Source: Candidatus Bathyarchaeota archaeon
GTDB taxonomy: Archaea > Thermoproteota > Bathyarchaeia > TCS64
Length of the DNA stretch: 35,098 bases
Direction of reading: 5' to 3'
Assembly: GCA_026014815.1 (NCBI GenBank)
Contig: JAOZHP010000045.1
Location: 1 to 35,098, forward strand
Numbering within the stretch: position 1 is the stretch's first letter; each line of letters starts with the position of its first letter. Of this stretch, positions 1-8,293 are shown in pieces. The notes beneath the pieces are model-generated. The model saw only the letters and a program-made list of their open reading frames with translations. It did not search any database and was not told where the DNA came from. The position numbers and the translations under genes were made by a program.

Positions 1-896
1 CACCATTACCCGCTATCCTAGCGTTACAGGACTTTCTATACGTTAAGATAATGCACGACGTTTCAGAGGGGGGAGTAAAAGGCGCATTACTAGAGTTAGC
101 TGAGAGCCTCAAACTTAGGTTAAATATATCATCAAAAAACCTGATAACGGCAAAGTTTCACCAAGCCAAAAACGATATTTTAAGAGCCCCTTCCTATGGT
201 ACCCTGATCGTCATCCTCGACGCCACGGGAATGGAAGAGGCAAAAAAGAGATGTAAGCAAGCCGGCTACACTTTCGTAGAGGCAGGGTTCATCGAGGAGG
301 GGTCAGGTCTCGTTGTGGATGGAGTTGAAGTCGAGGAACAGAAACGCATCGATTTAGATGAGATATACGGAAGCTTCAAACAAACCGATGAGATTATGAC
401 CCGAGTTAATCAAGCGATAGATGACCTCACCAAACTCGAAGGATTCCTTGACTATATCCCTGAGGTTGGGACAAACATAGTCTACTCCAAACCCAAGCCC
501 GAGAGCCCAGCCGACGTCGCCGGCTTATCAGGAAGAATAACACGTGGCACAAGAAAACCCTTGATATGTGGTGAGGTTGAGTATGGTGCTTCCAGATACC
601 TTGCATCGCTACTAATGGAGGCGAATAAACTCAACCCCACGATAAGGGCCGCAGTGAACATTAGGGGCGGTAATGATATCCCGGGGAAGCTGAGTAACCT
701 TGGTCTGGAAGCCGTTGTGCTGCCTTCCAAGACAAAAGAAAACGTCTGCCCAGTCACAACATATATCCGCGAAACTGGTTCCCTGGTTAACGCCTACGTT
801 CATCCCGGTGACTTCGGTATCGAAGCCACCACCACGATAATCGCGGAGACCCCAGAGAAGCTAGTATCTATACTTGATGAGCTGATACGCGTTTGA
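1..896 (+). CDS. AIR-synthase-like / ThiN thiamine-phosphate synthase fusion (5' partial)
   Basis: The reading frame is open to the left edge, so the start lies outside the window; the first internal Met is at base 51. The N-terminal part reads MHDVSEGGVKGALLELAE, typical of the C-terminal domain of the AIR synthase-related (PurM/HypE-like) family. From about residue 115 after that Met a second domain follows with PEVGTNIVYS, DVAGLSGRI, a YGASRYLA stretch and AAVNIRGG, matching the ThiN thiamine-phosphate synthase family, which joins HMP-PP to the thiazole phosphate. Where ThiN proteins usually end with a GKEP-like motif this one has HPGDFGIEATTT, so catalytic competence is uncertain and a sensor or regulatory role is possible. 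It overlaps the next gene by 4 bases, and a thiamine transporter with a TPP riboswitch lies just downstream, which supports a thiamine role. Confidence 0.75.
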   Translation, partial: PLPAILALQDFLYVKIMHDVSEGGVKGALLELAESLKLRLNISSKNLITAKFHQAKNDILRAPSYGTLIVILDATGMEEAKKRCKQAGYTFVEAGFIEEGSGLVVDGVEVEEQKRIDLDEIYGSFKQTDEIMTRVNQAIDDLTKLEGFLDYIPEVGTNIVYSKPKPESPADVAGLSGRITRGTRKPLICGEVEYGASRYLASLLMEANKLNPTIRAAVNIRGGNDIPGKLSNLGLEAVVLPSKTKENVCPVTTYIRETGSLVNAYVHPGDFGIEATTTIIAETPEKLVSILDELIRV

Positions 897-1576
897 CTGA
901 AGCGATAAAGGCATTCAATCAGGTCGCTCACACGTACGACGACTGGTACCAGCACCCACAGGGACGACAAGTATTCGAGGCTGAACTCAACGCAGTCAAC
1001 TCATTGATACCCGAGACAGGGCTCGGTCTTGAAATAGGGGCAGGAACCGGAATATTCGCAGAAAAACTTTCAAAAAAAGACCGTAAAATAGTGTGCCTTG
1101 ATCCCTCGAAAGCCATGCTAATCAAGGCACGGATGAGACATCAGGTAGCGATTCTGGGCGTCGGAGACTGGCTCCCCATCCGCAGAAAAACACTTGCTTT
1201 TACGTACATCGTTACAGTCATAGAGTTTCTAAAGGACCCAGTTCAAGTGTTCTTTCAAGTCAAAGAGTCCGGAAAAGAGAACGCAACCTTAACCATTCTT
1301 TTCATAAACTCGGAAAGCAGGTGGGGAGAACTTTACAGAGATATTGGCTCAAAAGGCGATCCAGTGTTCCAGCATGCCCGTCTATATACGTTAAATGAAG
1401 TGAGGAAACTGCTAGAGACTAGCGGTTTCATTGTAACTGACAGCGTAGGGACATTAACTTCTGGTCCAATGGAGATGGAAGTGGATAGAACGTTAAGGAA
1501 GCCAAGCGTTGAAAACGGGGTTATCATCGTTAAATCAAAACCACAAAAATTGAAGAGTTTTCATAAAAGTAGTTAA
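893..1576 (+). CDS. class I SAM-dependent methyltransferase
   Basis: A 227-residue protein starting at TTG inside the stop region of the upstream gene (4-base overlap), so probably translationally coupled to it. Motif I of class I SAM methyltransferases is clear (LGLEIGAGTGIFAEKL, about residues 44-59), followed by a motif II acidic residue in IVCLDPS. The C-terminal half has the helix-rich look of the UbiE/Methyltransf_11 group (YTLNEVRKLLETSGF). The substrate cannot be told from sequence. Placement between a ThiN-type gene and a riboswitch-controlled transporter makes a cofactor-related role possible, but that is context only. Confidence 0.8.
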   Translation: MTEAIKAFNQVAHTYDDWYQHPQGRQVFEAELNAVNSLIPETGLGLEIGAGTGIFAEKLSKKDRKIVCLDPSKAMLIKARMRHQVAILGVGDWLPIRRKTLAFTYIVTVIEFLKDPVQVFFQVKESGKENATLTILFINSESRWGELYRDIGSKGDPVFQHARLYTLNEVRKLLETSGFIVTDSVGTLTSGPMEMEVDRTLRKPSVENGVIIVKSKPQKLKSFHKSS

Positions 1577-1720
1577 CTGCTCTTTGGCTCCGAATCTCGT
1601 ATTAATGACGCACTTGTGCAGTGGAAGAACAATCTCACTTCACAGCGACGTTACCAAGTCCTTTGAGACTATTCAGTTTACATAAAGGATAATCTTAAAT
1701 TCTATCTATAGACACCCTAT

Positions 1721-1807
1721 GAGAAGGGGGAGCTGGACAGCAGTCTGGCTGAGAGGACGTTAACTCGTCGACCCTTTGAACCTGATCCAGATAATACTGG
1801 CGGAGGA
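1721..1807 (+). promoter_or_regulatory. TPP (THI-box) riboswitch controlling the thiamine transporter
   Basis: All the conserved THI-box blocks are present in order: GCTGAGA at 1748-1754, ACCCTTTGAACCTGAT from 1771, and CCAGATAATACTGG for P5 at 1787-1800. P2 pairs AAGGG (1724-1728) with CCCTT (1772-1776). P3 pairs AGC/GCT and GAC/GTC around 1731-1750. An extra small hairpin GACG/CGTC lies at 1756-1769. P4 pairs CCT (1781-1783) with AGG (1804-1806). P5 has CCAG/CTGG where E. coli thiM has CUGG/CCAG, a compensatory swap. The 3' strand of P4 contains the GGAGG Shine-Dalgarno sequence, with ATG 11 bases later, so TPP binding should hide the ribosome site. P1 is not obvious. TATA-like TTACATAA and TTAAAT sequences lie at about 1678-1700. 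Confidence 0.9.
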
Positions 1808-1817
1808 AAAAAAGAGA

Positions 1818-2333
1818 ATGAGTAAAGATTTCGATACTAGGGTTTTAGCGGAGGTAGCCATCTCGGTCGCCCTCGCATATGTACTGAACTTGATAATAAT
1901 CTTCAATATGCCACAGGGAGGGAGCATTACCCTCGGCAGCATGGTTCCCATTCTGCTTGTGGCGTTAAGGAGAGGACCCAAGATAGGGATATTCGCCGGG
2001 ACGGTCTTCGGTTTCGTTCAGATGTTCCTTGGCGGATACTGGTTCACATTAGCACAGGTAATTCTTGACTACCCAGTCGCTTTCGCGTGTCTAGGACTCG
2101 CAGGAATATTCAGGGACAAGCCAATGCTGGGCGTCACTGTAGCCCTATTAGGTAGGTTCATAGCTCACTTCGTCTCGGGAGTAGTCTTCTTTGGGCAATG
2201 GGCTCCACCGGAGCTTGGTCCATACCTGTACAGCGCCATCTACAACGGTAGCTACCTGGTACCAGAGCTGGTTATCAGCGCGGCGCTCATCTACATGCTA
2301 ATCCAACGAGGTATTCTCGAGTACAGTGTCTAA
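1818..2333 (+). CDS. thiT: thiamine transporter S component, ThiT/YuaJ family
   Basis: A 171-residue integral membrane protein with about six hydrophobic segments. The family signature is unmistakable: MPQGGSITLGSMVPILL followed by ALRRGPKIGIFAG and later LDYPVAFACLGLAG, the thiamine-binding ECF S component of the ThiT type. The ATG at 1818 is chosen because it lies 11 bases after the GGAGG at 1802-1806; a longer frame from 1776 would start inside the TPP aptamer. Thiamine uptake through an ECF transporter also needs the EcfA and EcfT subunits, which are not in this window and are presumably shared and encoded elsewhere. Regulation is by the riboswitch immediately upstream. Confidence 0.9.
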   Translation: MSKDFDTRVLAEVAISVALAYVLNLIIIFNMPQGGSITLGSMVPILLVALRRGPKIGIFAGTVFGFVQMFLGGYWFTLAQVILDYPVAFACLGLAGIFRDKPMLGVTVALLGRFIAHFVSGVVFFGQWAPPELGPYLYSAIYNGSYLVPELVISAALIYMLIQRGILEYSV

Positions 2334-2348
2334 ACCCGTTTCCACCCA

Positions 2349-2362
2349 TTTTTTTATTTTTT
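2349..2362 (+). terminator. poly-T terminator after thiT
   Basis: Seven T, one A and six T follow the thiT stop by about 15 bases without a strong hairpin, which is the usual form of an archaeal intrinsic terminator. It separates the riboswitch unit from the leuA operon promoter. Confidence 0.6.
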
Positions 2363-2407
2363 CACGGCAAGAATCGTGGTTATACGTAACTCTGGTTACT
2401 CAAATTG

Positions 2408-2414
2408 TTTATAA
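2408..2414 (+). promoter_or_regulatory. TATA box of the leuACD operon
   Basis: TTTATAA lies about 40-46 bases before the TTG start of leuA, placing transcription start near 2436 and giving a short leader with a GGTG ribosome-binding element at 2444-2447. Confidence 0.5.
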
Positions 2415-2453
2415 CCCTTGTATGGGTTGAAGTCTAAAAGATCGGTGCTTTAG

Positions 2454-3995
2454 TTGACAGAAAAAGAGTTCTACATGAGCGAGTACATACCGGACATCGA
2501 GACCAATCTCCCCAAGAAGGTGTGGATATTCGACACCACACTCCGCGACGGGGAGCAGATGCCCGGCGTAACCTATACCATTGACGAGAAGGTATTGATC
2601 GCGAACCAGCTAGACGAGCTGCGCGTACCCAAGATAGAGGCCGGGTTCCCCGTCACCAGTCGAGGTGAGACGGAGGCCGTGAAGAAGATCGCGTCCCTCG
2701 GCTTAGACTCCACCATATGCGCTCTTGCTCGCCCACTTAAGGGGGACATCGACCGAGCACTTGACTGTGATGTGCCGTATATCCATATATTCATCAGCAC
2801 CAGCGACCTCCACATCGAGCACATGATGAACACCACTCGTGAGGACGTCATGCGTCAGACCATCGAGGGCATCACATACGCCAAGGATCACGGAGTACGC
2901 GTCGAGTTCAGCCCACAGGATGCCACCAGGACCGATATGGGTTTCCTCAAGGAGATCTGTGTGGCTGCCGCTGACGCCGGAGCGGAGATGCTTAACATCC
3001 CCGACACAGTAGGAGTCATGACGCCACGGATTACATACGAGTTCTTTAAGGAACTCAAGAACACCGTGGATACTCCTCTGAGCGCTCACGCTCATAACGA
3101 CCTGGGGCAGGCCACAGCTACAAGCCTCGCCGCGGTTGAAGCCGGTGCAGAGCAGATTCATGTCTGCGTGAATGGGTTGGGTGAAAGAGCGGGAAACACT
3201 TCGCTGGAGGAGGTTGCGTTAAGCTTAGCGGCACAGTATGAGATAGAAACTGGGCTCAACTACAAGAAGATAGCCGAGACAAGCATGCTTGTGGAGCGGC
3301 TCAGTGGTATCTACATGCCATCCTCCACACCAATAATCGGCGATAACGCGTTCAGTCACGAGGCAGGCATTCACGTGCACGGTGTTCTTGGTCACAGAGG
3401 CAACTATGAGATAATGTCAGCCGAGTTCGTCGGCAAGAGGAGCAGGGTCGTCGCCGGTAAGCATGCAGGAAGACATGGCATATTCAAGATGGTTACCGAG
3501 ATGGGTTTAGAGCCCAGTGAGGATCAGCTGAAGCAGATCGCACGCGAGGTCAAGAGCCTCGGAGACACAGGCAAGGTAGTATCAGACAGCGACCTCTACG
3601 CAATAGCAAGAAACGTTATGGACATCAGGAAAGAGGACAGGGTGAAACTGGACCAGCTACTAGTCGTCACGGGTAACAACATCGTGCCAACCGCCTCGGT
3701 AACGTTGATTGTTGACGGAAACCAGATGATAGGCAGCGGCACAGGCAACGGCCCAATCGACTCAGCTATCAACGCAATCAGGAACGTGGTTAACGGCTTC
3801 GCTGACTTCACTCTTGAAAAGTTCATGATGAAGGCCATCACCGGCGGTACAGACGCAGTAGCTGATGTCACTGTTGGCGTCAGGTCTGGGGACAAGTTCA
3901 TTACTGCTAACAGCGTTAATGGTGACACTGTCATGGCCAGCGTGGAGGCTATCCTCAAGGGCATGAACAGGCTACTGGACAAGAAGGAAGCGTAA
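2454..3995 (+). CDS. leuA: 2-isopropylmalate synthase / citramalate-homocitrate synthase family
   Basis: A 513-residue enzyme that condenses acetyl-CoA with a 2-oxoacid. The DRE-TIM signature FDTTLRDGEQMPGV is at about residues 24-37, and the second signature with HAHNDLGQA and NGLGERAGNTSLEEV is near residues 210-245. The C-terminal 130 residues form the LeuA-type regulatory domain (TGNNIVPTASV, GSGTGNGPIDSA), so it is not the shorter AksA type. The loop SPQDATRTD has Q where E is usual. Substrate choice (2-oxoisovalerate, pyruvate or 2-oxoglutarate) cannot be fixed from motifs. The TTG at 2454 follows GGTG by 6 bases; the ATG at 2475 is an alternative. The stop overlaps the leuC start by one base. 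No leuB is visible nearby. Confidence 0.85.
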   Translation: MTEKEFYMSEYIPDIETNLPKKVWIFDTTLRDGEQMPGVTYTIDEKVLIANQLDELRVPKIEAGFPVTSRGETEAVKKIASLGLDSTICALARPLKGDIDRALDCDVPYIHIFISTSDLHIEHMMNTTREDVMRQTIEGITYAKDHGVRVEFSPQDATRTDMGFLKEICVAAADAGAEMLNIPDTVGVMTPRITYEFFKELKNTVDTPLSAHAHNDLGQATATSLAAVEAGAEQIHVCVNGLGERAGNTSLEEVALSLAAQYEIETGLNYKKIAETSMLVERLSGIYMPSSTPIIGDNAFSHEAGIHVHGVLGHRGNYEIMSAEFVGKRSRVVAGKHAGRHGIFKMVTEMGLEPSEDQLKQIAREVKSLGDTGKVVSDSDLYAIARNVMDIRKEDRVKLDQLLVVTGNNIVPTASVTLIVDGNQMIGSGTGNGPIDSAINAIRNVVNGFADFTLEKFMMKAITGGTDAVADVTVGVRSGDKFITANSVNGDTVMASVEAILKGMNRLLDKKEA

Positions 3996-5248
3996 TGAGC
4001 ACCATATCAGAGAAGATTCTCGCCGCCCATAGTGAACAGAAAGACGTCACTCCGGGAGAGATAGTTAAGGCGAAAATAGATTTCGCGTTCATGCCAGCCT
4101 TGACGGCTGCGCTGTCGTTCCACGCCATGTATGACATGGACATCAAGAAGGTCTGGGACAAGGACAAAGTCACTATATTGCTTGACCACATCGCGCCAGC
4201 CACCAACATAAAGAACGCCACACTCCACAAAGAGTGCAGGGAAATAGCCAAGGAGCAGAACCTGAAGCATTTCTATGACATCAACAGCGGTGTCTGCCAC
4301 CAGATCATACCCGAAAAAGGGCATGTATACCCAGGGATGCTACTGGTGGGAGCGGACAGCCACACATGTACCCACGGAGCCTTCGGCGCATTCGCCACAG
4401 GCATCGGCAGCACAGACATGGGAGCAGCCATAGGCACTGGAAAGCTATGGTTCAAGGTCCCTGAGACAATCAAGATCAACGCCGAGGGCAAACTAGGCGA
4501 CCGCGTTATGTCCAAGGATGTGCTACTCAAGTCAGCCAAGATTCTTGGAGCAGATGGTGCAACATACTGTGCACTTGAATTCAAGGGATCAACCATCAGT
4601 GACATGAGCATCGGCGCTAGGATGACACTCTGCAACATGGCGATAGAGCTAGGCGGTAAGACAGGCATCTGTGAACCCGATCAGAAGACATTCGACTTCC
4701 TAGAAGGACGCGTAGATCACGAGTTCAAGCCTGTTTACGCCGACACAGACGCCGTCTATAAACAGACGGTTGAGATTGATAGCGCAAGGCTTGAGCCTCA
4801 GGTAGCTTGTCCTCACGCTGTAGATAACGTGAAGCCAGTCACAGAGGTTGAGGGAAAGGCAATCAATCAGGTTTTCATCGGGTCATGCACTAACGGAAGA
4901 TTAGAGGACCTGAGCATGGCCGCTGAGATTATGAAGGGCAAGAAGATTCACAGTGACGTTAGGGTAATAGCCACCCCTGCGAGCCCGGAAGTCTACTACG
5001 CTGCGATGGAGCATGAAGTCATCAAGACTCTCATGGATGCGGGTGCTGTCATCTGTAACCCGAGCTGCAGCGTCTGTTTCGGAGGTAACCACGGCATCTT
5101 GGCGCCGGGTGAGGTCAGCCTTAGTACTAGCAACAGAAACTTCCGTGGAAGACAAGGAAGCACAGAGTCATTCGTGTATCTATCAAGCCCAGCCACGGCG
5201 GCTGCAAGTGCATTAACTGGGGTCATCACTGATCCGAGGGAGGCATAA
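3995..5248 (+). CDS. leuC: 3-isopropylmalate dehydratase / homoaconitase large subunit
   Basis: A 417-residue protein of the archaeal LeuC/HacA type, which isomerises 2-isopropylmalate (or homocitrate) using a 4Fe-4S cluster. Cluster and active-site motifs are present: GADSHTCTHGAFGAFATGIG near residues 118-137, IGSCTNGRLEDL near 299-310, and CNPSCSVCFGG near residues 355-365. Length matches the compact archaeal subunit that works with a separate small subunit. It overlaps leuA by one base, and its last codons carry the GAGGGAGG ribosome site (5236-5243) for leuD, so the three genes form one translationally linked operon. Confidence 0.9.
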   Translation: MSTISEKILAAHSEQKDVTPGEIVKAKIDFAFMPALTAALSFHAMYDMDIKKVWDKDKVTILLDHIAPATNIKNATLHKECREIAKEQNLKHFYDINSGVCHQIIPEKGHVYPGMLLVGADSHTCTHGAFGAFATGIGSTDMGAAIGTGKLWFKVPETIKINAEGKLGDRVMSKDVLLKSAKILGADGATYCALEFKGSTISDMSIGARMTLCNMAIELGGKTGICEPDQKTFDFLEGRVDHEFKPVYADTDAVYKQTVEIDSARLEPQVACPHAVDNVKPVTEVEGKAINQVFIGSCTNGRLEDLSMAAEIMKGKKIHSDVRVIATPASPEVYYAAMEHEVIKTLMDAGAVICNPSCSVCFGGNHGILAPGEVSLSTSNRNFRGRQGSTESFVYLSSPATAAASALTGVITDPREA

Positions 5249-5251
5249 ACG

Positions 5252-5743
5252 ATGATCAAAGGAAAGGCATGGAACTATGGGGACGATGTGAACACTGACT
5301 TCATTCTCCCAGGCATCTACCTTGAACTCACCGACCCAAACGAGATGGGTAAACACGCTATGGAAGGCATCGACCCAGAGTTCGCAGATAAAGTACAGCC
5401 AGGCGACGTCGTCATCGGAGGAAGAAACTTCGGCCTCGGCAGCAGCCGGGAGCACGCACCCATAGCCCTCAAGCATAGCGGAGTCGGAGCGGTAATCGCG
5501 GAAGGCTACGCGCGAATATTCTACAGAAACGCAGCAAACCTTGGGTTACCCACACTGGAGTGTCCTAATGTGAGCAAGGAGATCAAAACAGGTGACGCTG
5601 TCGAGGTGGACTTGGTTAAGGGTATCATCACTGTAAACGGTGAAAAACAACTCAAGTTTACTCCAGTACCCGAGTTCATGATGGAGATACTCAACGCTGG
5701 CGGCCTGAGAAGCTACATAAAAGAAAACAGAGATAAGTGGTAG
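5252..5743 (+). CDS. leuD: 3-isopropylmalate dehydratase / homoaconitase small subunit
   Basis: A 163-residue small subunit that completes the active site of the LeuC protein. The family core [19 protein letters not shown] and [17 protein letters not shown] is intact. The substrate-recognition loop after the start reads [12 protein letters not shown]; in archaeal homologues this loop separates isopropylmalate isomerases from homoaconitases, and YLEL here is not an obvious match to either class, so the enzyme may be promiscuous. It starts 4 bases after the leuC stop, 8 bases downstream of a strong GAGGGAGG ribosome site. Confidence 0.9.
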   Translation: MIKGKAWNYGDDVNTDFILPGIYLELTDPNEMGKHAMEGIDPEFADKVQPGDVVIGGRNFGLGSSREHAPIALKHSGVGAVIAEGYARIFYRNAANLGLPTLECPNVSKEIKTGDAVEVDLVKGIITVNGEKQLKFTPVPEFMMEILNAGGLRSYIKENRDKW

Positions 5744-5798
5744 TTCACGAAAACAATATTCATTTTCATTTATCCATTTTAGAATTCAAAACACTCGA

Positions 5799-5815
5799 TT
5801 TTTTTTATTTTTTTT
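5799..5815 (+). terminator. poly-T terminator of the leu operon
   Basis: A 17-base stretch of T broken by one A, about 55 bases after the leuD stop and without a strong stem, as expected for archaeal termination. Confidence 0.6.
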
Positions 5816-5846
5816 CATATATGCAACGGTTCCTACTCAAAAGACA

Positions 5847-5855
5847 TTATATTAT
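5847..5855 (+). promoter_or_regulatory. TATA box of the GNAT gene
   Basis: TTATATTAT is centred about 22 bases before the ATG at 5873, so the message is probably leaderless or nearly so. Confidence 0.45.
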
Positions 5856-5872
5856 CAATTAACCTTAAAGAA

Positions 5873-6388
5873 ATGGGCATGGAGAAGAAAACGTACACCC
5901 TTAATGACGGACGGGAGGTCAATATTCGCCCAGTAACGTCAGAGGATAGAGAACAACTCATCAAGCTATACGAATCTATGTCACCGAGCGCCCTCAGGTG
6001 GAGCCAAGGACCGCCGTCACACAAAGAAATTGATGAACTGTTCAGGTACCCAGAATATCACATTAACCTCGTCACGGAGCATGACGGCAGAGTCATCGGG
6101 TACGGCGAGATAAAAAAAGACCCTGAGAAAAGGGATGGGGAGCTTCAAATCCATCTACATCAGGATTATCACGGTGTCGGACTCGGTACATCAATGATGA
6201 TAATTCTTCTGAAGGACGGTACCGAGCAGAAGCTCAGGAGGATCAATCTTCAGGTCGCGGCGGACAACCTGCCGGCGGTACGGCTTTTTATGAAGTTTGG
6301 GTTCCAGCAGGAAAGAACCACACAGGAAGTGTACATGGAAGGCAAGCTCCATGACACTCTTCACATGGCACGTGTTCTTAACGGATAA
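5873..6388 (+). CDS. GNAT family N-acetyltransferase
   Basis: A 171-residue GCN5-related acetyltransferase. The protein opens with a beta strand carrying VNIRPVTSEDREQL, the usual GNAT start. The acetyl-CoA motif A appears as LQIHLHQDYHGVGLGTSMM (about residues 96-114), where GVGLGT is the pyrophosphate-binding loop. Motif B follows as INLQVAADNLPAVRLFMKFGF, typical of ribosomal-protein or small-molecule GNATs. The acceptor is unknown. Two ATGs (5873 and 5879) are possible. The gene is monocistronic and converges on the UbiA gene with a 6-base gap. Confidence 0.85.
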   Translation: MGMEKKTYTLNDGREVNIRPVTSEDREQLIKLYESMSPSALRWSQGPPSHKEIDELFRYPEYHINLVTEHDGRVIGYGEIKKDPEKRDGELQIHLHQDYHGVGLGTSMMIILLKDGTEQKLRRINLQVAADNLPAVRLFMKFGFQQERTTQEVYMEGKLHDTLHMARVLNG

Positions 6389-6394
6389 ACCGGT

Positions 6395-7177
6395 TTAGAG
6401 CTGGGTTATACCAGTGTATAGCCTGAAGACCGACTGGGTGGCGATTACCAGTGATACAGTCATGTTGATTATCTTGTTTTCCGGTGGGAGAGCATAGATC
6501 AGTGTCGAGAACCCGGCGACAATAATCCCGCTTAGAACCATCCACATCCTCTTCAGTTCATTTTTCTCATACCTCTGAATCGTATTGGTGATCTTTGTCT
6601 TTTTATCGACCTCATAGTCCAGTACTTCGCCGAACATCTCGTTCATCATCGAGAAAGGAACAATAATCATGAGGAAAGGGACTATGAAAAGGTCCAGTTG
6701 ACGGAAGGACAAGTAGATTATCAGGAACTGCATGACGCCCAGAAAGATCACGTGTGACACTAGGTCAAGTATCGGCTTGGATTTCAATCGTATAGGTTTC
6801 CATGAGTAAATAAAACCAACAAACGCGTTCACTATACCTAGAAGGAAAACCATCGTGTTTATCGTGTATAGTAATGCCAAACCTACGAATAATAGTAGGA
6901 AACAGAATAGATAGCTCTGGGTTTTTGTCAGCTTATTGCTTGATACGGGGTTTCTCTCCCTTTTTTCAGGGTCATGATAATCATCGTCAGCGTCCTCCAC
7001 ATCGTTTATCGCGTACCCGAATGCCGTGAGAAACAGGTTAGCCACAAATATCAAGAAAGTTATCGGCGAGAATACGTCACGCGGCGAGATCATATACACT
7101 ATTGGGAAGGTGACAAGTAAAACCAGAATATACTCGTTAACCCTAGTTAACTTAACGAGATTTCTCACTGGAAGCAT
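6395..7177 (-). CDS. UbiA family prenyltransferase
   Basis: A 260-residue membrane enzyme with about eight hydrophobic segments. The first Asp-rich motif is NDVEDADDD (residues 58-66) and the second is DYEVDKKTKI (from residue 187), both binding Mg-prenyl diphosphate. The YSWKPIRLK stretch (about 124-132) is also typical of the family. In archaea such enzymes make geranylgeranylglyceryl phosphate ethers, menaquinone or haem-type products; this sequence alone does not say which. The region between its start and the divergent hydrolase gene is AT-rich and presumably holds both promoters. Confidence 0.85.
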   Translation of the reverse strand: MLPVRNLVKLTRVNEYILVLLVTFPIVYMISPRDVFSPITFLIFVANLFLTAFGYAINDVEDADDDYHDPEKRERNPVSSNKLTKTQSYLFCFLLLFVGLALLYTINTMVFLLGIVNAFVGFIYSWKPIRLKSKPILDLVSHVIFLGVMQFLIIYLSFRQLDLFIVPFLMIIVPFSMMNEMFGEVLDYEVDKKTKITNTIQRYEKNELKRMWMVLSGIIVAGFSTLIYALPPENKIINMTVSLVIATQSVFRLYTGITQL

Positions 7178-7269
7178 ATTAAATTACATTAACGCAATTA
7201 TTCTGTTATATAACTTATCAAGTAATTTTCGTTGACTACAAAAAGCATAGAGACCACCACGTCATTTAA

Positions 7270-7277
7270 TTTTATAT
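7270..7277 (+). promoter_or_regulatory. TATA box of the alpha/beta hydrolase gene
   Basis: TTTATATC lies 21-28 bases before the GTG at 7298, so the transcript probably starts at or next to the start codon. Confidence 0.5.
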
Positions 7278-7297
7278 CTACATGGGGTTAATGTAAC

Positions 7298-8092
7298 GTG
7301 ATTGTAATGAAGGAAGGATTCCTAGACGCCTGCGGGCACAAGATCCACCACGTTATGTGGGGAGACAGCGGCCCAAAGATATTACTCATTCACAGCATGG
7401 GAATGGACGGTCACAGCATGGACGAGTTAGCCGAGAGCCTCAAAAAAGACCACGAGGTCCTCAGCCTCACCATCCTGGACCATGGAGACAGCGACCCCCC
7501 GAAAAGCCCCATGACACTCGTGGAGCACGCCGAGGTCATGAGAGACTGCTACAGGCAGTTAGATTTCTACCCAAGCGTCCTTATTGGGCATAGCGTCGGC
7601 GGCATGATGGGCATGACCTTAACCAGCATTTACCCAGACGAGTTCAAAGGCCTCGTACTAGTAGACATAGCGCCCTTCGAGTCCACCGGCAGAACCAGTA
7701 GACCGGTGCCCCCAGACAGCTTCAAGGATGAGGCAGAAGCACGTGACTGGCTCAAGGAGCGATACCCCGGCTTCACCCCCGGTTACTATGATAACCGGAT
7801 CAAGTATGCGTTCAAAGAGCATGACGGCAAGCTAGTGCTCAAGCCGCGAGGAGACAAAGTAAGGGGAGGACTAGCATTAGACCTCTGGCCATACGTTGAA
7901 AAGATCACCACACCAACCCTCTTGCTCGCAGGCAAGGAAAGCGATCTAGTTACACCCGAGACCCGAAAACGCATGGAGAAATCTATGATAGACATTGACG
8001 TAGTCGTCGTCAAAGGCACAGGCCACATGATACCTCAAGATAAGCCAGAGGAATTCGAGGAACTGGTAAGAAGATTCCTCAAAAAACTCTAA
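7298..8092 (+). CDS. alpha/beta-fold hydrolase
   Basis: A 264-residue hydrolase of the alpha/beta superfamily. The nucleophile elbow is GHSVGG (Ser near residue 98), the acid is probably the Asp in LLAGKESDLVTPE, and the catalytic His is in GTGHMIPQDKPEEF near the end. ILLIHSMGMDGHSM supplies the oxyanion region. The substrate is unknown; ester hydrolases, epoxide hydrolases and C-C bond hydrolases share this pattern. GTG at 7298 fits the TATA spacing; ATG at 7307 is an alternative. A short AAAAATTTTTT run at 8121-8131 may end transcription. Confidence 0.85.
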   Translation: MIVMKEGFLDACGHKIHHVMWGDSGPKILLIHSMGMDGHSMDELAESLKKDHEVLSLTILDHGDSDPPKSPMTLVEHAEVMRDCYRQLDFYPSVLIGHSVGGMMGMTLTSIYPDEFKGLVLVDIAPFESTGRTSRPVPPDSFKDEAEARDWLKERYPGFTPGYYDNRIKYAFKEHDGKLVLKPRGDKVRGGLALDLWPYVEKITTPTLLLAGKESDLVTPETRKRMEKSMIDIDVVVVKGTGHMIPQDKPEEFEELVRRFLKKL

Positions 8093-8293
8093 AAATAACT
8101 TAATTCTACTAACTGGGATCAAAAATTTTTTCGCGTAATTTCAAGTCACTAGGAGACGCGTTTGTTGAATTTCTCATTCAATAATAATATTTGGAATGTG
8201 ATGAGAGATGTATGATGTGGAAGAATCTAATCGGAAACGAGAAGAACTCAAAAAGCAGTAGCCGAATAGAAAAAAGAACAGGACTAATGCCAT

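Noticed and set aside
1776-1817. Upstream extension of the thiT frame beginning at 1776
   Set aside because: It would start inside the TPP aptamer core; the GGAGG and ATG at 1818 explain the start better.
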